From Chloroflexota bacterium (GTDB lineage Bacteria > Chloroflexota > Anaerolineae > JAAYEA01), in contig JAIOAV010000011.1 in NCBI GenBank assembly GCA_019873665.1, positions 1 through 63,008 on the forward strand: a stretch of DNA of 63,008 bases, written 5' to 3'. The position numbers and the translations under genes are program-made. The notes under the pieces are model-generated. The model was not told the DNA's origin. It saw nothing but the letters and a program-made list of their open reading frames with translations, and ran no database searches. Positions 27,080 to 37,328 of the stretch are shown in pieces (the first letter of the stretch is position 1; each line of letters begins with the position of its first letter).

Positions 27080-29442
27080 ATTGACCGCCCCTCCTTCGCT
27101 GCTGTGCTCCGCGCCGCTGAGGCTGGCCGGAGCAGAAAGGAGGCCACCGCCCATCCCACAAGAAGCAGCCAGGCGCAGGCAGAGATAGCCGCACCAGCGT
27201 AAAAGGTGAGCGGCTGGTAAGCGAAGGTAACGCGAGTGGTGCCTGCCGGCACCACGATGGCGCGGAGAAGGCCATAGGCAGTGTGGATTGCGGTCGCTTG
27301 ACCGTTGACATATGCACGCCAGCCAGGATATGCCAGCTCGCTGACCACCAACAGGCTCTCCACTGGCGTCTGCACTGTCAGCTCCAGATACTGTGGTGTG
27401 CGCCGGACGATCTCGACCCGATCGCCGGCATCATCCCGCTTGGCCCCGAGCGAGACCTGCTCCGTCAGAACGGCGACGCGCTGCGGGTTGAACTGCAAGC
27501 TGCTCATATACCCGTACAACTCGTGCCCGTCCCGCGCCGTGAACGCCTCGTGCACCAGCCAGGCGCGAGGCCCCGGATCTTGCAGGCGATACAAATAGAG
27601 CACATCCTGACCTTCCCCCTCCCGATACAGGAGATCAGCAGGCACTTGCGCTCCCTCGCGGCTCACAAGGTCGCCGCGCCACGTTACCACATACTTCACA
27701 TTGAGCAGCTTCCAGCGGGCGGCCTCTGGCGTGTGTTCCAGAAAGGCGGCGTAACTGGCCAGCTTGAGCGGCGCGATGCCGCCGATGTCCTCCAAGCCGT
27801 ACACGCAGGCTGAATGCGGCACGAGTCGGTAGTCATCCTGAAAGCGAAAGATGCCCTGGTCGGCGGTCATGATGCGCAGCGGCGAGGTCAACGCATAAAG
27901 CTGCGTCAACGGCTCGCGGCTCAGCGGGGCATTGGCGGAAAAGAGGTTGAGCACGACCCAGCCAAGCGCCAGCCCCTGCCAGAGGGCGCGCCGATGCGGG
28001 GCGCGCAGGCGCGCATAGAGGATCGCCGCGCTGCCCCCCAGCATCAGCCACAGAAACGCCACGTGGTCGGGCAGCGCCCTGCTATCGCTGGGGTCAATCC
28101 CATGGCGCTGCAAGAAGACGACGACCACCAACGCCAGGAACACCCCTGCCAGCAAACGGCGCAGCGTGTGCCATATATCCCACCACCAACTGCGTTCGGC
28201 GCGCGACATAGCCTGCCAGAGGAGGTCGCTGCCAAAAGCGGCGAGGATGCTGAGCCCAAAGCTGATCAGCAGCGCCAGTCGCTCCTGCTGGCGAAAGAGG
28301 CCATAGCCGGGCAAGAAGCGGTAGAGCAGATCAAAGGAAAAGAGGCGCTGCCCGAAGGAGAGCAGGAGCGCCGTCATCGCCAGCCCCAGCCAGAACCACG
28401 TATCAGTGATGCTGCACGCTCGCCGGTGAGCATGCTTGGCCGCTGCCACGGCGCATGCCGCGCATGCCAGCAGGAGCGGCCAGATGCCAACATACAGAGG
28501 TTGCCAGTAGCTGACGAATCCCGTGAGCACGAGCTGCACGACATCCTGTAGCGGGAAACCGCTCCCCGCTGCCGCCACCGAGAGGTCAGCACGCGTTGAA
28601 TGGAGCATGTATTCCAAGGAGGGGATGATCTGCACGGCGCTAAGCGCCACGGCCACTATCCCCACCAGCACCATGTCGCGCCCTGTCTGGTAAGCCCAGG
28701 CGATGCCCTGTGGCGTCCGGGCGCGCCAGCTCTGGTAGATCAGGTAAGCTACAGTCGTGTAGGCGACCAGCATGGCCGTCTGCGGGTGTCCTGCCAAAAC
28801 GCTCAACGCCAGCGCCGCCGCCGTCAGCCAGAGGTACACCCGCCTGCCGGTGTGGTATCGCCACCAACCCCCCAGGAGCGCCAGCGGTAACCACACTGCG
28901 GATTCGAGGATTGCCATCTGCAACAGCGGATAGCCGGTCAGATAGCCACCGTAGGCAAAGACGATGCCGCCCAGTAGCGCGCTGCGTCGCCGGAGCTGGG
29001 CGCGGAGAAAGGCGTAGGTGAAGACGCTTGCCAGGAAGACATGCAAGATGACCTCCGCCTCCAGCAGCCGGAAGGGGAAGGTTTGCAGCCCAGCGATCAG
29101 CGCCGCCGCGTTGAAGGCCACTCCCAACGGGTAGAAGAGGGCGGATTGCGGATCGGCCTGCAAGGGATGGCCGGCGTAGGTGCTCGTAATCCAGAGGGGA
29201 AGGCGGCCCGCGCGCAGCTCGTCATAGATATACACCCGCCAGGCATAGAACTGGTAACCGAAATCCCCTTTGCTCAACATCATGCGGTTGGCAGGGTCGG
29301 ATGTGGTCAAGCGCCAGAAGAAGAGGAGGCAGAGTAATGCCAGCAACGCGACCGCTCCCAGCTCCTTCAGTCGCTCCAGCTGGGGAGCGCGAGGCAGTTC
29401 CTGGACCCTGGCCATCTCTCTCATGTGCGGAATTCGCTCCAC
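27076..29442 (-). CDS. YfhO-like membrane protein
   Basis: About 788 residues with a YfhO-family layout: many membrane helices, an early loop LSKGDFGYQFYAWRVYIYDE and LWITSTYAGHPLQADPQSAL, and a C-terminal external domain ending in ELAYPGWRAYVNGQ plus a last pair of helices. Bacillus YfhO is implicated in glycosylating lipoteichoic acid, so a role in decorating surface polymers is reasonable. Unlike its neighbours it lacks the recurrent beta module. I use GTG 29442 (VERIPHMRE), preceded by AGGGGAGAG; ATG 29424 is an alternative. It lies 22 bases after the upstream stop. Confidence 0.8.
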   Translation of the reverse strand: MERIPHMREMARVQELPRAPQLERLKELGAVALLALLCLLFFWRLTTSDPANRMMLSKGDFGYQFYAWRVYIYDELRAGRLPLWITSTYAGHPLQADPQSALFYPLGVAFNAAALIAGLQTFPFRLLEAEVILHVFLASVFTYAFLRAQLRRRSALLGGIVFAYGGYLTGYPLLQMAILESAVWLPLALLGGWWRYHTGRRVYLWLTAAALALSVLAGHPQTAMLVAYTTVAYLIYQSWRARTPQGIAWAYQTGRDMVLVGIVAVALSAVQIIPSLEYMLHSTRADLSVAAAGSGFPLQDVVQLVLTGFVSYWQPLYVGIWPLLLACAACAVAAAKHAHRRACSITDTWFWLGLAMTALLLSFGQRLFSFDLLYRFLPGYGLFRQQERLALLISFGLSILAAFGSDLLWQAMSRAERSWWWDIWHTLRRLLAGVFLALVVVVFLQRHGIDPSDSRALPDHVAFLWLMLGGSAAILYARLRAPHRRALWQGLALGWVVLNLFSANAPLSREPLTQLYALTSPLRIMTADQGIFRFQDDYRLVPHSACVYGLEDIGGIAPLKLASYAAFLEHTPEAARWKLLNVKYVVTWRGDLVSREGAQVPADLLYREGEGQDVLYLYRLQDPGPRAWLVHEAFTARDGHELYGYMSSLQFNPQRVAVLTEQVSLGAKRDDAGDRVEIVRRTPQYLELTVQTPVESLLVVSELAYPGWRAYVNGQATAIHTAYGLLRAIVVPAGTTRVTFAYQPLTFYAGAAISACAWLLLVGWAVASFLLRPASAARSTAAKEGRSM

Positions 29443-29464
29443 GATACTCTCCCCTGCGCCCCCT

Positions 29465-31786
29465 CTACTCTGCAAGGCGCAAGATGCGCACCTTGCCCAG
29501 GAGGATGCGATCATCCTGCACGTGCCCGCCCTCCCCTAGCAGGTTCAGTCGCTCCCCGGTCGCGCCGAGGTACATGCCAACTTGCAGGTCATACACGCCT
29601 GCAGGAGCATCCTGCTGCACCACCAGCTCGTACCGGTCCTCGATCACCTGGCCCGGCTGCCAGGTAGATGTGGGCGCGTTGCCGTTTTGCGGCCAAGCGT
29701 CCTTCTGCGCCCAGATCTGCTGGTTCTCGCCGAGCACCTGGGTGAAAACAGAGTAGTCGTGCGTCGTCCTGGCCAGCGCGCGCCAGTAGAGCGTGAGGTG
29801 AAACGTCTCTCCCGGCGCTGCCGCCGTCCGATCGAGCACATAGCCGATCAACGCGATCCTGTTGTCCAGGTTGAAAAACACTGGGTTTGGGATATCGCCC
29901 AGCCCCGGTTCGCTGCGGGTTCGTGGCATGATACGGATCTCGCCGAAACGCACCTGGTCCCCCAGCGCCTGACCTGCGCTATTGGTCGCTTGCAGGCGCG
30001 CCCCGCTCTCCAACAGATACAGCCCCACCTCGAACTGCGCCGTCGCCGGCGTGAGGGTGGCGGGGGAGATAGGTACCACATAAGTGTCGGCCACGATGTC
30101 GCCGGCCCGCCAGAGTGTTGTGGGATACGTGCCCTGACCGGGGTACATATCGCGCTGGCCCACGATCAGGTCATTTTCTGTGAGCAAGTGCACAAAGACA
30201 GAATAGTTCTGCTGCATCCTGCCCAGCGCGCGCCAATAGACCGTCAGGGAGATCGCTTCGCCCGGGTGCGCTTCAGTCGGCGTGTATGTGTAGCCGACAA
30301 GCTCCATGTGCCCGCCGAAGGTGGCATTGACATAGGTGATTTCAGCCGCGGAGGGGAGTTGTTCCGGTGCCAGCACCGGTGGCCGCGCATAGGCGGGTCG
30401 GATGTAGATAAAGGGCGCTGCCAGGCCAATAGCGAAGAACGAGAGACTCGCGGCAAGCACAGCCCACCGCTCCAAGCGGCGCGATGCCCAAGTCATCCAC
30501 CCCAGCACCAACCAGAAGGCGATCGCTGGCAGCGCGGCGAACATTAGCCGCCCCTGAGTGGCAATGGTCATCAAGGTCCAGCGAATCAGCGATACGAACA
30601 CGATCGCCGGCCATGCCGCCATCAGCAGCAGCTTCAGGCGGGCCTCGAGCGCCAGCCACCGCCACGAGGCCAGCAAGAAGATCGCCACGCCCATGGCGCC
30701 CAGCGCTGCCAGAAGGTCGAGGGTGCGATAGAGCCACGACGACATGGGCACATTCATCCCGCCGAAAAAGCCCCAGAACGACATGGTAAAGCCGACGCGC
30801 TCTCCCCAGAGCTGGCGCAGGGTGGGCACAGGATGGCGTGGGCCAACGATCGCCACAAAGGTATTCAGGCCGAGCGGGTCGCCGTAGAGTCGCCAATTGC
30901 GAACGAACCACCATCCGGCGATCAGGATGGCAACCCCATAGACGACAAGTACTGACCAGAGGAGCTGACGCAGCAGTCGCGGTAGCGGGTGCGCGTCCGG
31001 TGCACGCCGCCAGCGCCAGAAAGCGATGAACACCAAGGCGAGACCCGCCAAGGCGAACAGTCCGAGCGCACTCGCTTTGGATAGCGCGGCGAGGCCAAGC
31101 AACCCGCCAAGCAGCAGCAACTCGTGTTGCGGGGCAAGGCCGCGCTCCGCCGTTGCTGGCCGGGGCACCAGGCGCACCAGCCGCCAGAGCGTCAACGCGG
31201 CCAGCGCGTTCGCCAAGTTGTCGTTGTTGATCGAGCCACTCACAAAGAGGAACATCGGGTTAAAGGCCACAAACGCGGCAGCGCCAAGCGCCAACGGCCG
31301 GCGCTGCGGGAAGATATCGAGAGCAACGAGATAAGTGCAGAGGACGGTTACAGCGCCGAGGCATACCGATAGCCAGCGCACGATGTGCGCCGCCAGCACT
31401 GTGCCACGATAGGGAAAGCGCTCTGCGTCGGTGTGCACCACCATATTCACATTACGATCGGGTTTGGGGATGCCGATATCGGCGTGCGGGTTCTTCCAGA
31501 GCACCTGCGCCATATCACTGGTGTCCACCCAGAAGGTGGCAAGCGCGCCCAGCGCATAGTAGAGCGGCGGCTGGCTCCCCTCCTGCCGCCACGGTTGATC
31601 CACGCCCGGCTGTTGCGCCGGCAGGCCGTGGCCATCCGCCAAATGCACGATGAACGGGTAGTGCCACATCTCGTCGGAGGCCTCGAAAAGCGGGTTAACC
31701 ACGCTGTAGAGCGTGCCCAGCAGCAGATAGAGCACTAGAATGAGGATGATCCCGCGGTGCGCCCCGGCGCTAGATCGAAAGGCCAT
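29465..31786 (-). CDS. DUF2142-like membrane glycosyltransferase with two beta modules
   Basis: 773 residues, third member of the local paralogous set. Marks in order: EASDEMWHYPFIVHLADGHG, EGSQPPLYYALGAL, HTDAERFPYRGTVLAAHIVR, INNDNLANAL and GWWFVRNWRLYGDP, with about eleven helices. Two beta modules follow (about 500-635 and 640-773), both close to consensus (YWRALGRMQQNYSVFVHLL, YWRALARTTHDYSVFTQVL). The start at ATG 31786 has GGAG before it and gives MAFRSSAGAHRG followed directly by helix 1. The first 17 bases overlap the end of the GT4 gene, so translation is probably coupled. Confidence 0.8.
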   Translation of the reverse strand: MAFRSSAGAHRGIILILVLYLLLGTLYSVVNPLFEASDEMWHYPFIVHLADGHGLPAQQPGVDQPWRQEGSQPPLYYALGALATFWVDTSDMAQVLWKNPHADIGIPKPDRNVNMVVHTDAERFPYRGTVLAAHIVRWLSVCLGAVTVLCTYLVALDIFPQRRPLALGAAAFVAFNPMFLFVSGSINNDNLANALAALTLWRLVRLVPRPATAERGLAPQHELLLLGGLLGLAALSKASALGLFALAGLALVFIAFWRWRRAPDAHPLPRLLRQLLWSVLVVYGVAILIAGWWFVRNWRLYGDPLGLNTFVAIVGPRHPVPTLRQLWGERVGFTMSFWGFFGGMNVPMSSWLYRTLDLLAALGAMGVAIFLLASWRWLALEARLKLLLMAAWPAIVFVSLIRWTLMTIATQGRLMFAALPAIAFWLVLGWMTWASRRLERWAVLAASLSFFAIGLAAPFIYIRPAYARPPVLAPEQLPSAAEITYVNATFGGHMELVGYTYTPTEAHPGEAISLTVYWRALGRMQQNYSVFVHLLTENDLIVGQRDMYPGQGTYPTTLWRAGDIVADTYVVPISPATLTPATAQFEVGLYLLESGARLQATNSAGQALGDQVRFGEIRIMPRTRSEPGLGDIPNPVFFNLDNRIALIGYVLDRTAAAPGETFHLTLYWRALARTTHDYSVFTQVLGENQQIWAQKDAWPQNGNAPTSTWQPGQVIEDRYELVVQQDAPAGVYDLQVGMYLGATGERLNLLGEGGHVQDDRILLGKVRILRLAE

Positions 31787-32966
31787 GGTAAAACTCCACA
31801 GTGCGCTGCGCGATGTCTGGCCAGGCAAAGGAAGCGGCCAATGACTTGGCTCCCGCCCCAAGCCGCGCTCGCAGCGCCGGCGAATCGCCCAGCTCCTGGA
31901 TCGCGGCGGAGAGGGCGACCTCGTCCTCCGGCGGCACAAGCACGGCATTCTCCCCCTCGATCACCTCTGCCGGATGCCACCATTCCGCCGGATCGGCGAT
32001 CTCCTTCTTGGGCGTCGGATAGCGCGTGCTGACTACGGGCAAGCCGTGAGCCAGCAGCGCCATCAAGCTTCCGCGGCGCAGCGAGATCCCATCACGGTAA
32101 GGGAGAACGCCGATATCGGCAGCGAGCAGCGCCGCCGAGACCTCCTCTGGCGATACATAGCCGGTGGATAGCACGCGGTCGCTCAGCCCCACCCGGGCAA
32201 TCAGCCGGTCAATGCGCGCCGCATAGGCGGCGTTCGTCGGGTCGCTGCTGCCCACCCTGCCGCCGATCATCAGCAGCTTGTAACGCGGATGCAGCCGTCC
32301 CAGCGCGCGGATCAGCGTCTCACCCCCCTTGCTCTCGTTCAGGAATCCAAAGTAAGCCAGCAGCAGATCATCCGGCTGCACGCCCCGCGCCGCCCGCCAT
32401 GCCTCCCGCGAAAAGCCGGCTGGCGGCGATACCGCGATGTTGCTGCCGATGGGAATCCGCGCCATATGGCGGATGAACCGGTATCTAGCCAGTGTCGTCT
32501 CGTCCTCAACGTTAGTAACAATGACGCCATCGCTCCAGCGCGCCAGCGCCAGAACCGCCTGCCAACGCAGAGGGCCGGCCTTGGGAAAGAGGTACGGCAC
32601 GCGCAGATCATGATAGGTGACCACGACGCGTGGGCGCGGCGAAAGGCGGCGTATGCGCCACGGCAGAAGGTGCACCGCAGGTTGCATGGCATACGCCGCA
32701 GCCTGGTACTGGATGTTGGCCACATCAGCAGCGATCTCGCGCAACACGCTGCAAGCAAGCGACCAGCTTGCGTGATTCCAGCTGCGCACGACCCGGCGCA
32801 CGTCAATCCCCTCCTCTTGTACCGATGGTGCATGGGAATCAGGAGATGAGGTGAGCACAGTCACTGCATGGCCCGCGGCGGTGTAGGCCCGCGCCATCTC
32901 TCGCGTGTAATCGCCCACGCCGCCCTGCATCGGCGGATACTCGCCACTGATCAGGCAAATCCTCAT
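31770..32966 (-). CDS. Glycosyltransferase family 4
   Basis: A 398-residue GT-B enzyme. It has the N-terminal signature SGEYPPMQGGVGDYTREMARA, a middle AYFGFLNESKGGETLIRAL donor-domain opening, and the C-terminal EVSAALLAADIGVLPYRDGI with nearby Glu/Arg residues that bind the nucleotide sugar. It would act in the cytoplasm, adding a sugar to the growing lipid-linked chain. GDP-D-rhamnose or GDP-mannose is a likely donor given the neighbouring gmd and rmd, but this is inferred. The ATG overlaps the GT2 stop by four bases. Confidence 0.88.
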   Translation of the reverse strand: MRICLISGEYPPMQGGVGDYTREMARAYTAAGHAVTVLTSSPDSHAPSVQEEGIDVRRVVRSWNHASWSLACSVLREIAADVANIQYQAAAYAMQPAVHLLPWRIRRLSPRPRVVVTYHDLRVPYLFPKAGPLRWQAVLALARWSDGVIVTNVEDETTLARYRFIRHMARIPIGSNIAVSPPAGFSREAWRAARGVQPDDLLLAYFGFLNESKGGETLIRALGRLHPRYKLLMIGGRVGSSDPTNAAYAARIDRLIARVGLSDRVLSTGYVSPEEVSAALLAADIGVLPYRDGISLRRGSLMALLAHGLPVVSTRYPTPKKEIADPAEWWHPAEVIEGENAVLVPPEDEVALSAAIQELGDSPALRARLGAGAKSLAASFAWPDIAQRTVEFYHGLSI

Positions 32967-33967
32967 GAAGCACCTCGCGCCACACCGTTGGAAGAGTCAA
33001 TTCGCGTGCTGCGCTTCAGGCCAGAGCGCAGCACCTGCTTATAGGCGCGCATCCGGTCGCGGCGCAGGGCGCGCTTGGAGCCAAGGAGCCACTTGGCGCC
33101 CTCGCGCAGCCACTGATAGACATATGTGCCAAGCAGAAACCAGCGCAAAACCTCGGCGCGCGTTGGCCCCAGGTACTTGCGGAAAAAACGCACCTTGCTG
33201 CTCTGAAAGTAGATGTGGCTGGCTGCCTTCACCTGGGCGCTGCTCTGTCCTTCGTGGTGGATGACCTGCGCTGACGGCAGGTAAACCGCCTGCCAGCCAG
33301 CCCGCTTGATGCGGTAGGCGAGGTCCAGTTCCTCGGAATACATAAAGAACCCCTCATCCAACAAGCCCACGCGCGCCAGTGCCTCCCGCCGCACGAGAAA
33401 GCAGGCACCGGTGACCCAATCCACCCCCTGTTCCTCGTCGTCGGGGCGATCCTGCATGTGGTAACGGCGAGCGGCGGCATTGTGGGGGAACCACTCGTGC
33501 AAGATCGTGCCATCCCAAAAGGCGGTAACAAAGGTGGGAAAGCGACGACGGGACGACTGCACGCTGCCATCCGGGTTGAGGAGTTGCGGCCCCAGCACGC
33601 CAACCTGTGGGTGCGCGTCCATATAGGCGACCATCGTCGCCAGCGCCGGGCCGATCACCACCGTGTCGGGGTTGAGTAGGAGGATATAGCGGCCGCGGCT
33701 CTGCGCGATCGCCAGGTTGTTGCCACGCGTAAAGCCCACATTCTCCTGCTCCGCCAGCAGCCGCACCTGTGGGAATTCGCTCCGCACCATCTCGGCGCTG
33801 CCGTCGTTGGAGGCGCTATCCACCACGATGACCTCGCAGGATGGGGCATTGGGCGCCGAGAGGCTGTCATAGATAGATCGCAAGCAAGCCGCCAGCAGCG
33901 CCTTGACGTTCCAACTGACGATGACAACAGACAGGTCCAGCGTGGCCGATTCCGTCAACTGGTGCAC
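32963..33967 (-). CDS. Glycosyltransferase family 2, rhamnosyltransferase-like
   Basis: A 334-residue GT-A enzyme resembling WbbL/RfbF-type rhamnosyltransferases. It shows LSVVIVSWNVKALLAACLRS, VVDSASNDGSAEMV, VGFTRGNNLAI and the metal-binding LLLNPDTVV, then DWVTGACFLVRREAL and MYSEELDLAYRIKRAGW. It acts in the cytoplasm. Combined with a GDP-rhamnose pathway in the same operon, rhamnosyl transfer is the best guess. The start is GTG 33967 with GGGGGTAG upstream, three bases after the tatD stop. Confidence 0.86.
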   Translation of the reverse strand: MHQLTESATLDLSVVIVSWNVKALLAACLRSIYDSLSAPNAPSCEVIVVDSASNDGSAEMVRSEFPQVRLLAEQENVGFTRGNNLAIAQSRGRYILLLNPDTVVIGPALATMVAYMDAHPQVGVLGPQLLNPDGSVQSSRRRFPTFVTAFWDGTILHEWFPHNAAARRYHMQDRPDDEEQGVDWVTGACFLVRREALARVGLLDEGFFMYSEELDLAYRIKRAGWQAVYLPSAQVIHHEGQSSAQVKAASHIYFQSSKVRFFRKYLGPTRAEVLRWFLLGTYVYQWLREGAKWLLGSKRALRRDRMRAYKQVLRSGLKRSTRIDSSNGVARGAS

Positions 33968-33970
33968 TGG

Positions 33971-34780
33971 CTACCCCCGTTTTGTCGGTCGGTGATCCAG
34001 TCTGAAGAGCACGACCGCGTTTGCGGTGGTCGCCTGGGCGATTTCCGCCAGGCTCATGGCGCGCAGCTCGGCGACGCGCTCGGCGACATACCGTACATAC
34101 GCCGGTTCATTCCGCTGGCCCCGGTGCGGCTGTGGAGCCAGATAGGGCGCGTCTGTCTCCAGAAGCAACCGATCCAGAGGCAACCGGCGCACGATATCCG
34201 GCAACACCCTGGCATTGCGGAAGGTTACGGGACCGCCCACGCCGATATGGTAGCCCAGATCAAGCACTGCCTCCGCCATCGCCGCATCGCCAGAGAAACA
34301 GTGCAACACGCCACGGTAGGGGCCCAGCTCTCGCAAGATCGCCAAGGTCTCGGCATGGGCGTCGCGGTCATGGATGATCACCGGCTTGTCCAGCGCCCGC
34401 GCCAGCGCGAGTTGGCGCCGGAAGGCATCCACTTGCTGCTCGCGCGCGGATAGGTTATAGAAAAAGTCGAGGCCGATCTCGCCGATCGCCACCACATCCG
34501 GTCGCCGTGCCAGCGCCTGCAACGCCACCCATGTTGTCTCGCTCAGCGTCTTGGCATCATGCGGGTGGATACCCACCGCCGGATAAATGGTCTCGTGCGC
34601 CTCCGCCAGGGTGATGGACGCCTCGCTCGCCGGCAGGCTCGCCCCCGCGTTGACGATCCGCATCACACCCGCGGCGATGGCCCGTGCGATGACTTCTTCC
34701 CGATCAGCCGCAAAGTGGCGCGCCTCCAGGTGCGCGTGCGAATCCACCAGTTCCACGGCAGCAGAAAGCTCTTCCTCCAT
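33971..34780 (-). CDS. tatD: TatD family metal-dependent hydrolase
   Basis: A 269-residue TIM-barrel hydrolase with the metal-binding DSHAHLEARHF at the N-terminus, GIHPHDA, IGEIGLDFFYN, VIIHDRDAH, LHCFSGDAAMAEA and LLETDAPYLAP. TatD proteins are 3'-5' DNases or related quality-control nucleases. Nothing links it biochemically to polysaccharide synthesis, yet it is embedded in that operon. Its ATG shares one base with the phosphohexomutase stop codon and GT2 starts three bases after its end. Confidence 0.9.
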   Translation of the reverse strand: MEEELSAAVELVDSHAHLEARHFAADREEVIARAIAAGVMRIVNAGASLPASEASITLAEAHETIYPAVGIHPHDAKTLSETTWVALQALARRPDVVAIGEIGLDFFYNLSAREQQVDAFRRQLALARALDKPVIIHDRDAHAETLAILRELGPYRGVLHCFSGDAAMAEAVLDLGYHIGVGGPVTFRNARVLPDIVRRLPLDRLLLETDAPYLAPQPHRGQRNEPAYVRYVAERVAELRAMSLAEIAQATTANAVVLFRLDHRPTKRG

Positions 34781-36240
34781 CAGACATGACCGCGCTGCGC
34801 GGCCAGCTCATCGCTCAGCCCGGCCAGCTCGACACCTCCGCACAGGATCGGCTCGACTTTATCCTGGTGCGTCGTCTCCACATAGACGCGGATGATCGGC
34901 TCGGTCCCAGAAAAGCGGATCAGCAGCCAGCCGCCATCTTCCAGCCAGTAGCGGAAACCATCCACAGTGTCTGTCTTGACCACCTTCAGTCCCGCGACCC
35001 GCGTTGGCTGCTCGCTGCTGACCTTCTCCACGACCTCGCCGCGCTTTTCCGGCGGGAAGGAGATGTCCCAGCGCTCGTAATAGTGTGGCCCCACCAGCGA
35101 AAAGAGATGCTCAATGAGCTGCGAGGGGGTTTTGCCCGTCTTGACCATGAAATCGAGCAGATACAGTCCTGCAAGGATGCCATCTCGCTCCGGCACGTTG
35201 CCCGCAAAGGCGTAGCCGCCACTCTCCTCACCGCCCATGATGGCGTTGACTTCCAGCATCTTGGGGCCGACATACTTGAAGCCGACCTGTGTCTCATAGA
35301 CCGGAATGTTATATATCTTGGCAAGCTTGTCCGCCATGATGGTCGAGGTCACTGTCTTGATGATCGGGCCGCGCTGCTGGCGCACTTCCAGGAGATAGAG
35401 CATCAGGAGTGCATATACCTGAAGCTGGTTGATAAAGTTACCCTTTTCATCCACCACGCCGATGCGATCGGCGTCGCCATCGTTCGCAATCCCGATATCC
35501 GCCCTGTGCGCGGCAACCCCCTTGACCAACGCTTGCAGGTTATGCGCGATCGGCTCCGGGTTATTCATGCCCGGAAACAGCGGATTGCGCTGGTTGTTGA
35601 TCTCGATGATCTTGATCTTGCCGCCGGAAAGGAGCGCCGGAAAGTACCCGATCCCCGCGCCGAACATGCTATCCACCACTACCGTCAGATCGGCGTCCTT
35701 GATGGCATTCACATCAACCAGGCGCGCCATTTGCGCCAGATACGGCGTCTTGGCATCCAGGTCAATGATGAGCCCCTTGACCTTGGCTTCAGGCAGTGCC
35801 AGCCGCTTGACCGCGCAATCCCCTGCCTGGACGGCGCAGAGCCGCCGCTCCACCTCCGCCGTGATGTCCGGCGACGCCGCCCCGGCATACTCGGGCCGAT
35901 ACTTGAAGCCGCTGTAGATGGGCGGATTGTGGCTGGCGGTGATGATGATCCCACCCGCGGCCTTGCGGTGCAGGATACTGTAAGAGGTAGTGGGCGTCGG
36001 GATCGCTTCGGTGGCCAGATATGCCACGATCCCGTTCCCGGCAAACACCTCGGCTACCGCCGCGCCAAAGTTCTCCGAGTGGAATCGCGTGTCATAGCCG
36101 ATGATCATCCCGCGATCTGCCAAGCCACGCGCCTTCACATAGTCGGCCACAGCCTGGGCACAGATACGCACGTTGTCGAACGTGAAATCCTCGGCGATGA
36201 CCGCTCGCCAACCATCGGTGCCAAAACGGATCTCTGCCAT
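34780..36240 (-). CDS. Phosphoglucomutase/phosphomannomutase family
   Basis: A 486-residue alpha-D-phosphohexomutase. The phosphoserine loop is ITASHNP with Ser103; the metal loop NDGDADRIG is near residue 255; a sugar-specificity loop GGEESGGYAF lies near 325; the C-terminal phosphate-binding loop is IRFSGTEPIIRVYVE. It converts hexose 6-phosphate to hexose 1-phosphate. Next to gmd and rmd, mannose 1-phosphate for GDP-mannose is a logical product. The GEESGG loop is seen in enzymes using glucose, mannose or both, so I give no gene symbol. Confidence 0.88.
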   Translation of the reverse strand: MAEIRFGTDGWRAVIAEDFTFDNVRICAQAVADYVKARGLADRGMIIGYDTRFHSENFGAAVAEVFAGNGIVAYLATEAIPTPTTSYSILHRKAAGGIIITASHNPPIYSGFKYRPEYAGAASPDITAEVERRLCAVQAGDCAVKRLALPEAKVKGLIIDLDAKTPYLAQMARLVDVNAIKDADLTVVVDSMFGAGIGYFPALLSGGKIKIIEINNQRNPLFPGMNNPEPIAHNLQALVKGVAAHRADIGIANDGDADRIGVVDEKGNFINQLQVYALLMLYLLEVRQQRGPIIKTVTSTIMADKLAKIYNIPVYETQVGFKYVGPKMLEVNAIMGGEESGGYAFAGNVPERDGILAGLYLLDFMVKTGKTPSQLIEHLFSLVGPHYYERWDISFPPEKRGEVVEKVSSEQPTRVAGLKVVKTDTVDGFRYWLEDGGWLLIRFSGTEPIIRVYVETTHQDKVEPILCGGVELAGLSDELAAQRGHV

Positions 36241-36278
36241 GCTCTCTCCTTCCCTGTACCTCAGAGGCGGGCGCGCCT

Positions 36279-37328
<1,050 letters not shown>

